64,000 bases of DNA from Diphasiastrum complanatum (lineage: Eukaryota > Streptophyta > Lycopodiopsida > Lycopodiales > Lycopodiaceae), in NCBI GenBank assembly GCA_029204225.1, contig CM055099.1, positions 62,726,642 to 62,790,641 on the forward strand, written 5' to 3'. Below the pieces are notes generated by a model. That model did not search any database and was not told the origin of the DNA. It saw nothing but the letters and a program-made list of their open reading frames with translations. The translations under genes were made by a program, and so were the position numbers. The number at the start of each line of letters is the position of its first letter. Position 1 is the stretch's first letter. Positions 54,652 to 64,000 of this stretch are shown piece after piece.

Positions 54652-55645
54652 CTCCTCCTCACAACTGGTTTGGATCTAACATAGGTCTACTAATCACTCC
54701 AAGAGAGGTTCTTAACTTTACATGTGCTGCTTTTTGAAGAGGTTTAGTGAGTACATCAGCCACACATTCACTACTTGATACATGTTCCAAAGAGACCTCC
54801 TTTGCTTGAGCCTTTTCCCTCACAAAGTGATGACAAATCTCAACGTGTTTGGATCTTGCATGGAAGATTGGATTTGATGCAAGATGTTGAGCTGAAATTT
54901 TGTCATTATGGATGATTGGTACATACTTTGGATCCATAATCTTTAGCTCCACCAATAATCTATTGAAGCAAAGCACTTCCTTGGTTGTTGTAGTAAGTGC
55001 CTTGTACTTGGCCTCGGTTGAAGAGAGCGAGATTGCTTCTTGCTCTTTTGATAGTCAAGAAACTACTCCATCACCTATGAAGGTTGCATATGCACTTTCT
55101 ATTTCTCTTGTCACCTACAAAATCTGAATCACTATATGCATGCAAGTAATTACGTCTCCTAGAGAATACCAAAGTCTAGTGTACTCGAGATGTACCTCAA
55201 GATCCTTTTAGCTTTCTTCCAATGAATGCTCAATGGATCTTGCATGTATTGACTCAATCTACATACACTAAAGGTAAAATCAGGCCTAGTAATAGTTATC
55301 CACATTTTCACATCTTGCTCCATGGGAGTTTATAATACTTGCAATCTTGCATCTTAAACTTCTTTAGCAAACTTTGAGCATAGTTTATTTGAAAAAGGAA
55401 GATAAAATCAGACCCTCTAATGAATTCTATGCCCAAAATATAATGGAGATCACCTAGATCTACTATTTTGAACTCTAGTGAAAGATTTATCTTGACTTTC
55501 TTGATTCCAAGAATACTATCACCACTAAGGATGCCACTAAGGATGATGTCATCAACATAGATTAACAAGAGTACAATACCACGATCATCAAACTTAAGAT
55601 ATAAGCTAGGATTATATTCACTTTGAGATAAACCTGTCAATAATC
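54652..55645 (-). pseudogene. Copia J: RT C-terminal part and RNase H end
   Basis: Minus-strand Copia pol remnant. From high to low coordinates: YNPSLYLKFDDRGIV, active site IYVDDIILSG (about 55565-55536), VDLGDLHYILGIEFIRG (about 55465-55415), YAQSLLKKFKMQDCK, then RNase H with TEAKYKALTTTTKEVLCFNR-like sequence (about 55020-54955), HARSKHVEICHHFVREKAQA (about 54870-54810) and CVADVLTKPLQK (54770-54735). The part between 55310 and 55030 is stop-rich. Upstream pol is missing, since another LTR (K) begins near 55645. Confidence 0.85.
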
Positions 55646-55956
<311 letters not shown>

Positions 55957-55962
<6 letters not shown>

Positions 55963-57361
55963 CTCTCCCTCGATGATAAAATTACATTCTTCTATTCCTA
56001 ATAAAGTACGAAATTTTTCAAATTTACATCTACCTAATGACTTAGTAAAAATATCTGCCATTTGATCTTCATATTTACAAAAAACAAGATCAATGGTTCC
56101 ATCAAGTATTTTCTTTCGAACAAAGTGATAATGTATTTCGATGTGCTTGGTTCGAGCATGTAGAACTTGATGTTTGGCAAGGTGAATGCAGCTTTGGTTG
56201 TCGCAAGAAATAGTAGTCGCATCCACCTGTGATTGACCTAAATCAACAAGCAATCTTCGTAGCCATACTGCTTCATGTGTAGCATTGCTGAGTGCACGAT
56301 ATTCAACTTCCGTCGAAGATAAGACTACTGTAGGTTGATTTTTGCTACTCCATGAAACTGCAGTTGTACCATAGCTGAATGTATGACCACTAGTAGATCT
56401 TCTATCATCAATATTACCTACCCAATTAGCATCTGTGTAACCTACCAACATTGGCGCTTCAGGCTGATCATACTTCAAACCAAAATTCAATGTCCCTCGA
56501 ATGTACCTGAGAATATGTTTAGCAGACTTCCAGTGTTTTGACTAGGATTTTGCATAAATTGACTAAGAACACCAATAACATAAGAAATATCAGGTCGTGT
56601 TTGGGTCAAATAGATCAAACTACCCACCAGCTGCCTGTACAAGTAAGCATCTACTTTCTCAGATTCACCATATGCAGTAAGCTTCATGTTGACATCCATC
56701 GGTGTACTCAAAGGCTTACAATCCTGCATATTGAACTTATAAAGCAAATCTCATGCATACTTGCTTTGTGTAAGAAAGACAACCTCTTCTTCTTGCCATA
56801 CTTCAATGCCAAGACAATAGTGCATCAATCCTAGATCGCTCATGTCAAAAGCATTGAAAAGATTTGATTTGATTTCATCAATTAAGCTCTCATTACTTCC
56901 TGTAATAATCAAATCATCCATGTACAAAACAATGAACACCATATCTGAATCTTGCTTTAGAATGTAAAGATTAGGATCAGCCTTACTCTTTACCATTCCC
57001 TTCGCTTGAAGTGTTCATCAATGCAAGAGTACCATGCCCGTGGTGCGTGATTCAATCCATAGATAGCTTTGTTGAGCTTACAAACAAGATGCTCTCTCCC
57101 TGGCTCAACAAATCCTTGAGGTTGTACTGAATACACCTCTTCATCCAGCACTCCATTAAGAAAGGCATATTTAACGTCCATTTGCTGGATCTTCCAACCA
57201 TGAGATATAGTTACCATCTTAGCTATGGGTGCGAAGGTTTCTTCAAAATCAATGCCTTCCTGCTGCTCAAATACTCTCGCAACCAACCGTGCTTTGTACT
57301 TGTTGAGTTGCCCATCTGCTCCATATTTGATCTTATAAATCCATTTGCAAGTGATAGCCAT
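55957..57361 (-). pseudogene. Copia K: reverse transcriptase and RNase H
   Basis: Minus-strand RT begins CKWIYKIKYGADGQLNKYKA (57349-57290), then EETFAPIAKMVTI, QQMDVKYAFLNGVLDEEVY (about 57185-57130), LNKAIYGLNHAPRAWYS (usual LKQ changed to LNH), active site LYMDDLIITG (about 56930-56900), MSDLGLMHYCLGIEVW, and RNase H: TRPDISYVIGVLSQFM, GYTDANWVGNIDDRRST (56450-56400), SSTEVEYRAL, HARTKHIEIHYHFVRKKI (56160-56107) and MADIFTKSLGRCKFEKFRTL. One frame break near 56990, one near 56750 and one near 56490. It is the most complete RT/RNase H of the window. It ends at the polypurine tract. Confidence 0.9.
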
Positions 57362-58380
57362 CGTACCCTCAGGAGCTCAACCAAGTTCTTGAGCCTTTAG
57401 CACAAAACCCATTAGGGCTAGATTCATTTCTAACATTGCAGGAGGTTTTCGATTTATGCTTGACCTTCCAAGCTCTCCATGTTCGCTAGATTCGAGAGTA
57501 TCTCCCTTCTTAGCATCACCTATGACTGATAAGTACCATCTAGGTACTCTCTTAGGAATTTCAGCCTCAACTTATCTTTTTCCATTGGATCTTCTGCATC
57601 AAAATCCACTTCTTTCTTGACCTGTACTTCCGCTCCCTCATCAAAAGGTTTAGTGATTTCTTTAGATTGTTCACCTTGACCCATCTCGTCAAATGTAGCA
57701 TCCCTAGAAATCACAAGCTTCTGTGCATTTGTATCATACATCCTATATGCCTTGGCCTTCTCATCATCTCCAAGGAAAATACACTTGACAGCTTTTTCAT
57801 TCAATTTCCTTCGTTTCTCATCAGGAATATGAGCATAAGCATCACAACCAAATACTCTCAAATGAGAAATATTAGGTTTCTTTCCAGTAAAAGCTTCATG
57901 AGGTGTTTTACCTTCCACAGATTTTGTAGGACACCGATTCAGGATGTGTGTAGCTGTGCTGCAAGCTTCTGCCCAAAAGGTGTTTGGCATACCCTTGCTT
58001 TTGAGCATTGCCATGGCCATCTCAACAATGGATCTATTCTTTCACTCTGCAACTCCATTTTGCTACGATGAATAAGGTATTGTAGTCGGCCTCTTGATCC
58101 CTTGATCTTTGCAAAAATCAATAAATTCTGTCGAAAAATACTCACCACCTCCATCAAATCTCAAGGTCTTGATGTAACTTCTTGTTTGCTTTTCAACTAA
58201 TGCCTTGAATTCCTTGAACTTAGCAAAAGCGTCTGATTTCTTGCATATGAAATGAATCCAAATGCATCTGCTATAATCATCAATAAAGGTAATAAAGTAA
58301 TAGCAGCCACTAAGAGATCTAGTTTGCATTGGTCCACATAGATCACTATGGACAAGATCTAGGATGCCACTGGCTCTCCT
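57362..58380 (-). pseudogene. Copia K: integrase and linker
   Basis: Minus strand. From 58329: SGCYYFITFIDDYSRCIWI (integrase core), FKEFKALVEKQTRSYIKTL, FDGGGEYFSTEFIDFCKDQG (usual RSDxGGEY with Arg-Ser lost), RPTTIPYS, then a frame break with the complement of ERIDPLL. From 58020: MAMAMLKSKGMPNTFWAEAC, NRCPTKSVEGKTPHEAF, HLRVFGCDAYAHIPDEKR (about 57875-57820), RKLNEKAVKCIFLG, and KLVISRDATFDE (57715-57680), followed by an acidic linker. Stops are few. Confidence 0.88.
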
Positions 58381-59401
58381 TGCTCCACTTTTGGGAAACC
58401 TTTCTCAGTGTTGTTTTTCCAAAATGCAACCTTCACAGATTTTTTCTTCAAAAGAAATATCAGACAATCCAATAACTAGAATACCTCTTTTCAGAATCTG
58501 TAAACTTTGAGCACTGATATGACCAAATTGTTGATGCCAAAGATCACTTCGACTATCAGCAATGCTTACCATAGCTTGAGTAAAAGATCTTGCATTCAGT
58601 TTGTAGAGTCGATTTCCGTTGACTCTAGCTCCTGTAGCAATCACTTTGTAGTGATTCTTGATGTCCTTGATGAGACATTTGTCGCTATCAAACTCAACTT
58701 TGAGTTGTTGATCAGCCATCGTCCCAACTGATAGTAAATTGTTGGCTAAACCAGGAACATATTGCACATTGCTTATCCGCTTTATCATTTGGCTGGCTAG
58801 CTTCACTGGTACACTCCAAATCCTTTCACAGGTAGCAATTGGCCATCAGCTTGTCCAACTTCATCGCCATTGTGGATCTCCTTGAATTCCGAAAACCACT
58901 CCTTCCTCGAAGTCATGTGCTTGGACGCTCCACTGTCAATATACCAGGTATCCTTTGCTTCGTCACTTGTCATTAGCGCCGTAATGAACAAGTTTGAGCT
59001 TTCACCTATATCATCTTCAAATTGATCATCATTGATTTTGTCTTCATAATGGTCATCATCAAATTGATGTTGATTAGCATAATTGCTTGCCTGCCATTTG
59101 CCTTTTCTTTGTGCTATCTCCTTTTGTTTCTTGAAGCATTCACGCTCCCAATGGCCAGGTTTGTTGTAGTACCTGCAATTTTCAGGTTTATTTTGCCTAG
59201 AATAGCCACGTCCTTGACCTCGGCCTTGATTCCAATTGCCTCAATTCGGGCTATCATTGGCTTGCTCATGACATTGTTGAAATGATCTTCGGCTTGAGTT
59301 TCCTCCTCTCGATTGTCCTCAACCACGACCAAATCTTCCGCCTCGTCCTCTAACTGCAAGAGCTTGATAGCCCCAATTCTTGCTGCTGATAAAGCTGTCA
59401 T
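58381..59401 (-). pseudogene. Copia K: gag end, protease, GAG-pre-integrase
   Basis: Minus strand. A Gly/Arg-rich gag tail with a degraded zinc knuckle (complement of about 59185-59115; CRYYNKPGHWEREC, second Cys replaced by Tyr), then protease TWYIDSGASKHMTSRKEW (about 58950-58897), QYVPGLANNLLSVGTM (58770-58723) and GAG-pre-integrase DLWHQQFGHISAQSLQIL (about 58545-58490) with CEGCILEKQH. The gag N-terminus, primer site and 5' LTR are missing; homology stops near 59401. Confidence 0.85.
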
Positions 59402-59699
59402 TCGTTCATTCTATTTTTGGTTTGGAAAAAAGTGTGAAGAAGAGTGATGTGTTGACAATTAATGAGAAAAGTAAAATACTTGCACAAGAAATATGTCAAC
59501 TGACTAGTCCTTTTGATGTGAATCTTAGATTTGACCATAATTACCTTAGAATGGTTTGACCACTTGAATCATATATTATACTGAAATCAGTATCATCAAG
59601 CCTACAAAGCTCAAAAGCACCTCAAATGAAAAAATTCCAAGTACAAACACTCGAATATCTGAACTGCTGCATCTTCTTGTTTCGGCTTAGTCAGTACCT
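59402..59699. other. No gene recognised
   Basis: AT-rich 300 bases between Copia K and another gag scrap. No motif seen. Confidence 0.5.
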
Positions 59700-60089
59700 A
59701 CTACCGAGTCTGGACATATTTGTGCAGGATCTTTGGTCTCAAAGGCTTTGGAAAATCTGCAATAGTATGCCCTTCTCCAGAACAATTTGAACACAAGGGA
59801 ACATAGTCAATTGGTCGACACGGTTTCAAATTTTAGAGAATGGTGGCCTTGAGTGCCACAATTATAACAACTACATGTTACATGCTTTGGCGGCATATTC
59901 ACAGGTGCGTAAATAGTCTCCTGATTTGGAGATACAATTTGCGTAGGCACATAACACTTGGGTGTGAATTTTGGCTTTAATTGTGTGCCTAGGTAGACTG
60001 TGCTCCTTGGATGAAGTGACAAATGTCTTCAGCTTCTGCTTCATAAATATACAAGATGTCTCTTGAAGAACTTTCAACATAAGATACAT
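59700..60089 (-). pseudogene. Retrotransposon gag scrap with two degraded zinc knuckles
   Basis: Minus-strand fragment. CYNCGTQGHHSLKF (about 59870-59830) and, in another frame, CSNCSGEGHTIADF (about 59792-59751) are CX2CX4HX4C knuckles in which the last Cys has become Phe. Upstream residues PKFTPKCYVPTQIVSPNQ are Pro/Gln-rich. No further gag or pol is attached. Since a Gypsy L-type LTR lies 270 bases away it may be Gypsy, but this is not proven. Confidence 0.55.
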
Positions 60090-60355
60090 GTATTATTACC
60101 TTACATTCATTATTAGAGTGGCGTAGGGTTTCACATTTAGTACACATGTGTTGGGATTAGAAGATGGAGCTTTCTGTCGTTTATCTAATACTTTTGATAT
60201 CTTGTATGAACAGATTGAAGAAGTAAAATGTTATGTCCATGACCAACACATAGGATTCAATATACTCCTAGTCTTGGATACATGGTACTCCAGTGAAACA
60301 AGTTGTTATTTATGCCACGTCATACTGGACGTTATTCGAAAATTACTAATATTCT

Positions 60356-60660
60356 TGTGAGGCCCAGAACACACTAAATGGAGTTAGTACAAGGTTTGGG
60401 ATGATGTGCACAGGTGGTTCTAGGCTCTATATAAGGAGGCCAAACTCACCCTACTACCTCACCTTATGGTTGATTCATTGCTAGGCTCTCACTCTACTTT
60501 CATGCTTCTTATTCCTTGGCTTAGGGGTGAAGCTTCTAAAATTTGATTGGTTGCTTCTACTTGGTTGGGTGGTTTCTCCATATTGTGTTTTCCATTGTGT
60601 TTGTCTTCCATTCAAGTAATTTCATATTTTGACCGTTTGATAGTTTTTGTTAATATTGGC
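60356..60660 (+). repeat. LTR of Gypsy L family, solo or truncated
   Basis: Starts TGTGAGGCCCAGAACACAC. It shares blocks in the same order with 52088-52457: GTGCACAGGTGGTTCTAGG region, TCTATATAAGGAGG TATA box, CTCACCCTA, GGGGTGAAGCTTCT and TTGGTTGGGTGGTTTC. No primer site or coding part of L follows. It could be the 3' LTR of the L remnant, separated from it by the later insertions J and K. Confidence 0.65.
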
Positions 60661-63198
60661 GGAGTAATGCCAAACCAGTCAATAAAAAAAAAATAGTCCA
60701 ATTTTATTGGAAGATTGTAATTGATAGAAACTGATCAAAAGTAAAAAACTGATTTCATTTTCGGTTAAATTCTATGGTGAATTATATGCAAAAGATCAGA
60801 CTAGTACTGTTTTTTATACTAGTGGATGAATTTTGTATATCAGTGATTCAACCCAGGTATAGGATAGAAGTGAAATTGTTTCAGACTTTTTCCTACAAGT
60901 AAATTCACTTTTTACATTTACTAATGTTCTTATATCTTTGCTGTACTTAAGCTGAAACAAATTTTCAGGGGACTGAAAATTCTAAGGGGGGAAGAAGAGT
61001 GGACATTAGAGGTAGTAAGTGTGACATCAGAGGTAGTAAGTGTGATCGGGAAATGTATTTTGCAATTAGGATTTTGGTAATCCTTGGGAATAATTGCTTA
61101 ATACCGGATACTAATTTCCTAGATTGAATTCATTTAGTTGAATTTATAACTGATATCTTTGTGGCCATTGAGTTATCCGCAATTTTGGATGTCAATTGTG
61201 ATGTTAGAAGTGGAATCAGATACATGGATTGCATTGGATCTGTTGATTGATAGAAGCTTGTCCCTAGAGTTAATGTTGGATCCATGGGGGTTCGAAGCTT
61301 ATTATTAACTTGGAAGGATCAGAATGTAATGTTGAACCGTGTTAATTCTTTTGTTTAAATCACATGATCAAATATATATCTGTGGTATCCATCTGATAGG
61401 CATACCAATCATCTAAATAAATGGATTCTCTAGTTTTTGGAAATAGGAGATAATAGCATGTATGGACTATATGATTGCTAGATGATCAGTGGATCTCTAG
61501 AATATCAGATAAGGCGGTTAAGGATTTTTTGGAAGGAAGATCTAGTGGTATGGAACATCAGTAATTTTGGAAAGGGAATTCTAGGACTGTAAAGATTTGA
61601 TTATCAATGGAGTATTTTAGTACCTAGTCATGATAGGGGAAAAAGAAAAAACCATTGATAAAATGTGAGGTATTTTAAAAAAATTTGAGGTTTAATCTAG
61701 ATCCCAATGTGGTATCTCACTATTTACAAAATCAAAGGCCCTCAAATCTATTTCTCGCTTTCTTATTTAATCCTTTATTTCTTAGTAATTTCTCGAATAT
61801 AAGACATCAGACTGGTTTATATGATTCTTTCCAGCATGAAGTTATTCTTTAGAAAGACTATTATGTCATATAAAATACTACTTGTGTGAATAGGCTTGGA
61901 ATTTGGATAAATTCTAAGGTCAAAGTGTTTCAATTTCTTAAACCTAAGATATCTCTGTTGCATAAATGGATTTCAGTGGAATGATATATGCTATCACTCG
62001 AATTGGAAATATTTGAGAGAAAAGTACTGTTTATAATTGAGTGAATCCTTTTGTGGAATGCACTTATTACTGACTTTTCATGGATTTGAATATTTTCATA
62101 TGTCATCTTTCCAATTAACTTTTATAAAAATTGATAATTTTTGGAGGGGTGAAGTGATGGGATAAAATTCTACTTGAGGATCTGTTGGTTGCATAGTTTT
62201 CGAAAGAGAACTAGCTGTGGTATAGAAATGAGATCTTTTCTGAAAGTAATTTCAGATAGATTCAAAGTAAGATACCAAATTGGAACTTTTCGAATAAAAG
62301 AAATTCTCTAAGGATTGCGTGGACAATTTGGATCTAGAACAAGTTTGAAATTTGAATCATTATCTATTAAGTAGTACAATGAAGGTCAAAAGTTACTAAC
62401 TCCATTTTGATTGAAATATAAGTAAGTTTGATCAAAATTAAATTTGGAATGTCTGTATTAAATCAACCTAATCTTAGTTTGAGTACTAGGGCCATGGAGG
62501 GGTTGATTGAGTGGAAGAAATTATGTTATTGGAGGAAATTGGATTGGAAAACTGCTAGGAGTGAATGTCATTCATCTCAGAGATTTTTCGGATATGTTAT
62601 TTACTCATGAGAAATAAATTTTTTTTTGTAGCTAAGTTACAAGATTCTCAATGAGATATGGGAATAACATATGTGAGTTCTAAATGAATCTGCCAGATAA
62701 GAGTGTGTTTATGTACTAGGTCATAGTGAAATTATCTACATATGTGCACGATTAATCTTGTATCGATCTTCTGTGTATTCTTGATCACTAGGATTATTTG
62801 GTGCACTTAACCTAGTCGGTGAACATAAGCGTATGATCGAATGTTGTTGAGCCAAATACTTTGCAAAGTTAACGAATCTTTCTGTGGAAGATTTATTGGT
62901 TAACTTATAAATGATTTAGATGAGAAGCTACATGTGATGTCATACTAGTATAATTAAGATCTGCACCTAGACATTTGAGATTTCTAAATCATTGCAATTA
63001 ACTGAGTAGTTGATTACTCTTGGGTGAAGTTAATGGATAAAACAATCAACTTGGTGAAGATTCACGAAAAACTAGCTATTTTAAATTATAATCTCTTTCA
63101 TTAAGTAGATGTTGATTTTCTACATTACCAACGGTGCTAATTGTGTTGTCATTCATAACTTAGTGATTCATAAAATATTCACATATTGTGCCAAGACC
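60661..63198. other. No gene recognised; one short tandem repeat
   Basis: AT-rich, stop-filled DNA on both strands. A polypurine run AAGGGGGGAAGAAGAG at about 60983-60999 is followed by two tandem 21-base units, GACAT(T/C)AGAGGTAGTAAGTGT, at 61002-61043. The purine run could be a retrotransposon 3' tract, but no LTR ends or coding motifs support this. Confidence 0.45.
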
Positions 63199-63216
63199 TC
63201 ATTGTAGTAGATAATG

Positions 63217-63301
63217 CTTCTTGGTTTCCAAGGAGAGGCTCGAACCTAAGACCAAAGAAACTTTGGATGTCAAGCTAACCAACTAAGCCAACCCCGTTGG
63301 T
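63217..63301 (-). mobile_element. Short tRNA-derived SINE-like insertion
   Basis: 85-base unit flanked by perfect 18-base direct repeats TCATTGTAGTAGATAATG (63199-63216 and 63302-63319), the mark of target-primed retroposition. On the minus strand it holds a Pol III box A, TGGCTTAGTTGG (complement of 63279-63290), and box B, GGTTCGAGCC (complement of 63237-63246), about 32 bases apart as in tRNA genes. CCAAAG-TTT-CTTTGG forms a stem between them. It does not fold as a full tRNA (poor T stem), so I call it a tRNA-related SINE or a retroposed tRNA relic with almost no body or tail. Confidence 0.75.
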
Positions 63302-63319
63302 TCATTGTAGTAGATAATG

Positions 63320-64000
63320 AAGGTGGCAAGGTGGTAATGATGGCAGTCGTAATAGAGGGTCCGAAGCTCATGCTGTGATGGAGGGCTTCAGAAAAGGCGA
63401 CGACGACGGTATGGCAAAATTGAATGGGTTAGCCGATGCCATGTCCCGAGGTGTCGATGCAGTGCCTCATCACTCAAAAGGGCTTCCAATGGAGATGATT
63501 TGAGAGCCGAGTTTGAGAGCACGAGAATTACTAATGCTAAGCTAAATTGCATATTTTGTAAACCCCATGGTAATTCCCAAAAGATGGAAACCATGTGGGA
63601 GCTAATAATTTGGGCCCTCTCAAACTTGAAATGTATGTTTAAGGAAGAGGCCTCCTAATACTGTGCAGTTAAGAGGTGGAACTCAAAATGTTATAAAATG
63701 TGATTCACCCACTCGTGAGTATTTAGAGGAGCTTCCTCCATGAGTTTCACAAGCATATGATTTATAGCGAGATGTTGCTTTGTTAAGATCTCACTATTTG
63801 CATTTCCTTTTATGCTCCATCTTCATGCATTCAGTTTGAGTACTTCTGTATGAATGTGTTGCTTCTACCATCTTAGCCTAATTGTTTGTTGTGAAAAGTA
63901 GAATTGGGTGCTTACATTCCTAGACTTCTGACGTTAAAACCAGATGGAACTTCCATATGCATGAAAACCACTTACTACAGCACAGCATACACATTCACAG
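63320..64000. other. No gene recognised
   Basis: Somewhat less AT-rich than the preceding DNA near 63330-63480. Short frames only, with no recognisable domain, RNA gene or LTR feature. Confidence 0.45.

Noticed and set aside
60980-61045. Purine run followed by 21-bp tandem repeat as a retrotransposon 3' end
   Set aside because: No LTR start, no partner LTR and no coding remnant nearby; kept only as a short repeat.
62428-62610. 60-codon frame with Trp and Lys
   Set aside because: Too short, no homology recognised and no start context; likely chance.

Overview
This window is nuclear DNA of a land plant with a repeat-rich genome. It holds one convincing host gene, an intronless reading frame for the U2AF small subunit (U2AF35) at 45133-46116, whose sequence is clearly of the plant type. 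Almost everything else that can be recognised is LTR retrotransposon, mostly Ty1/Copia with several Ty3/Gypsy fragments. Plant-type initiator-tRNA-Met primer sites (TGGTATCAGAGC and variants) and a TTTAGGG-like tract agree with a plant. I cannot name the species.

Layout. 1-7.1 kb: fused fragments of a Gypsy gag and two Copia elements (A, B). 7.1-27.7 kb: a Gypsy element (G1: LTR end, primer site, leader, gag, then protease and RT) is split by Copia element D (about 9945-24661). D is interrupted by minus-strand Copia E (12986-22085), and E by plus-strand Copia F (14562-18881, exact ATTCA target duplication). 27.7-38.8 kb: Copia H, split by a minus-strand LTR element I (31103-36496, exact TGGAC duplication). 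I has no recognisable protease, integrase or RT but carries an unidentified long acidic reading frame. 38.8-44.1 kb: tandem-repeat-rich DNA, an inverted Gypsy integrase, then a head-to-head Gypsy gag/RT/integrase remnant. 44.2-51.7 kb: the U2AF35 gene and its flanks, including a dense run of 3'-splice-site-like sequences just after the stop codon. 51.7-60.7 kb: a LINE RT scrap, a chromovirus-like Gypsy remnant (L), and minus-strand Copia fragments J and K. 60.7-64 kb: no gene seen, but an 85-bp tRNA-like (SINE-like) insertion lies between perfect 18-bp direct repeats at 63217-63301.

LTR comparison by eye gives an order that fits the nesting: F LTRs differ at about 8 of 691 positions, E at about 19 of 832, and the LTRs of I and H differ more. 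None of the elements keeps a full intact gag-pol. The best preserved stretch is the 629-codon gag/protease/integrase frame of H at 28908-30797. The most unusual items are element I, the SINE-like insertion, the splice-acceptor cluster behind the U2AF35 gene, and LTR palindromes in H and E.
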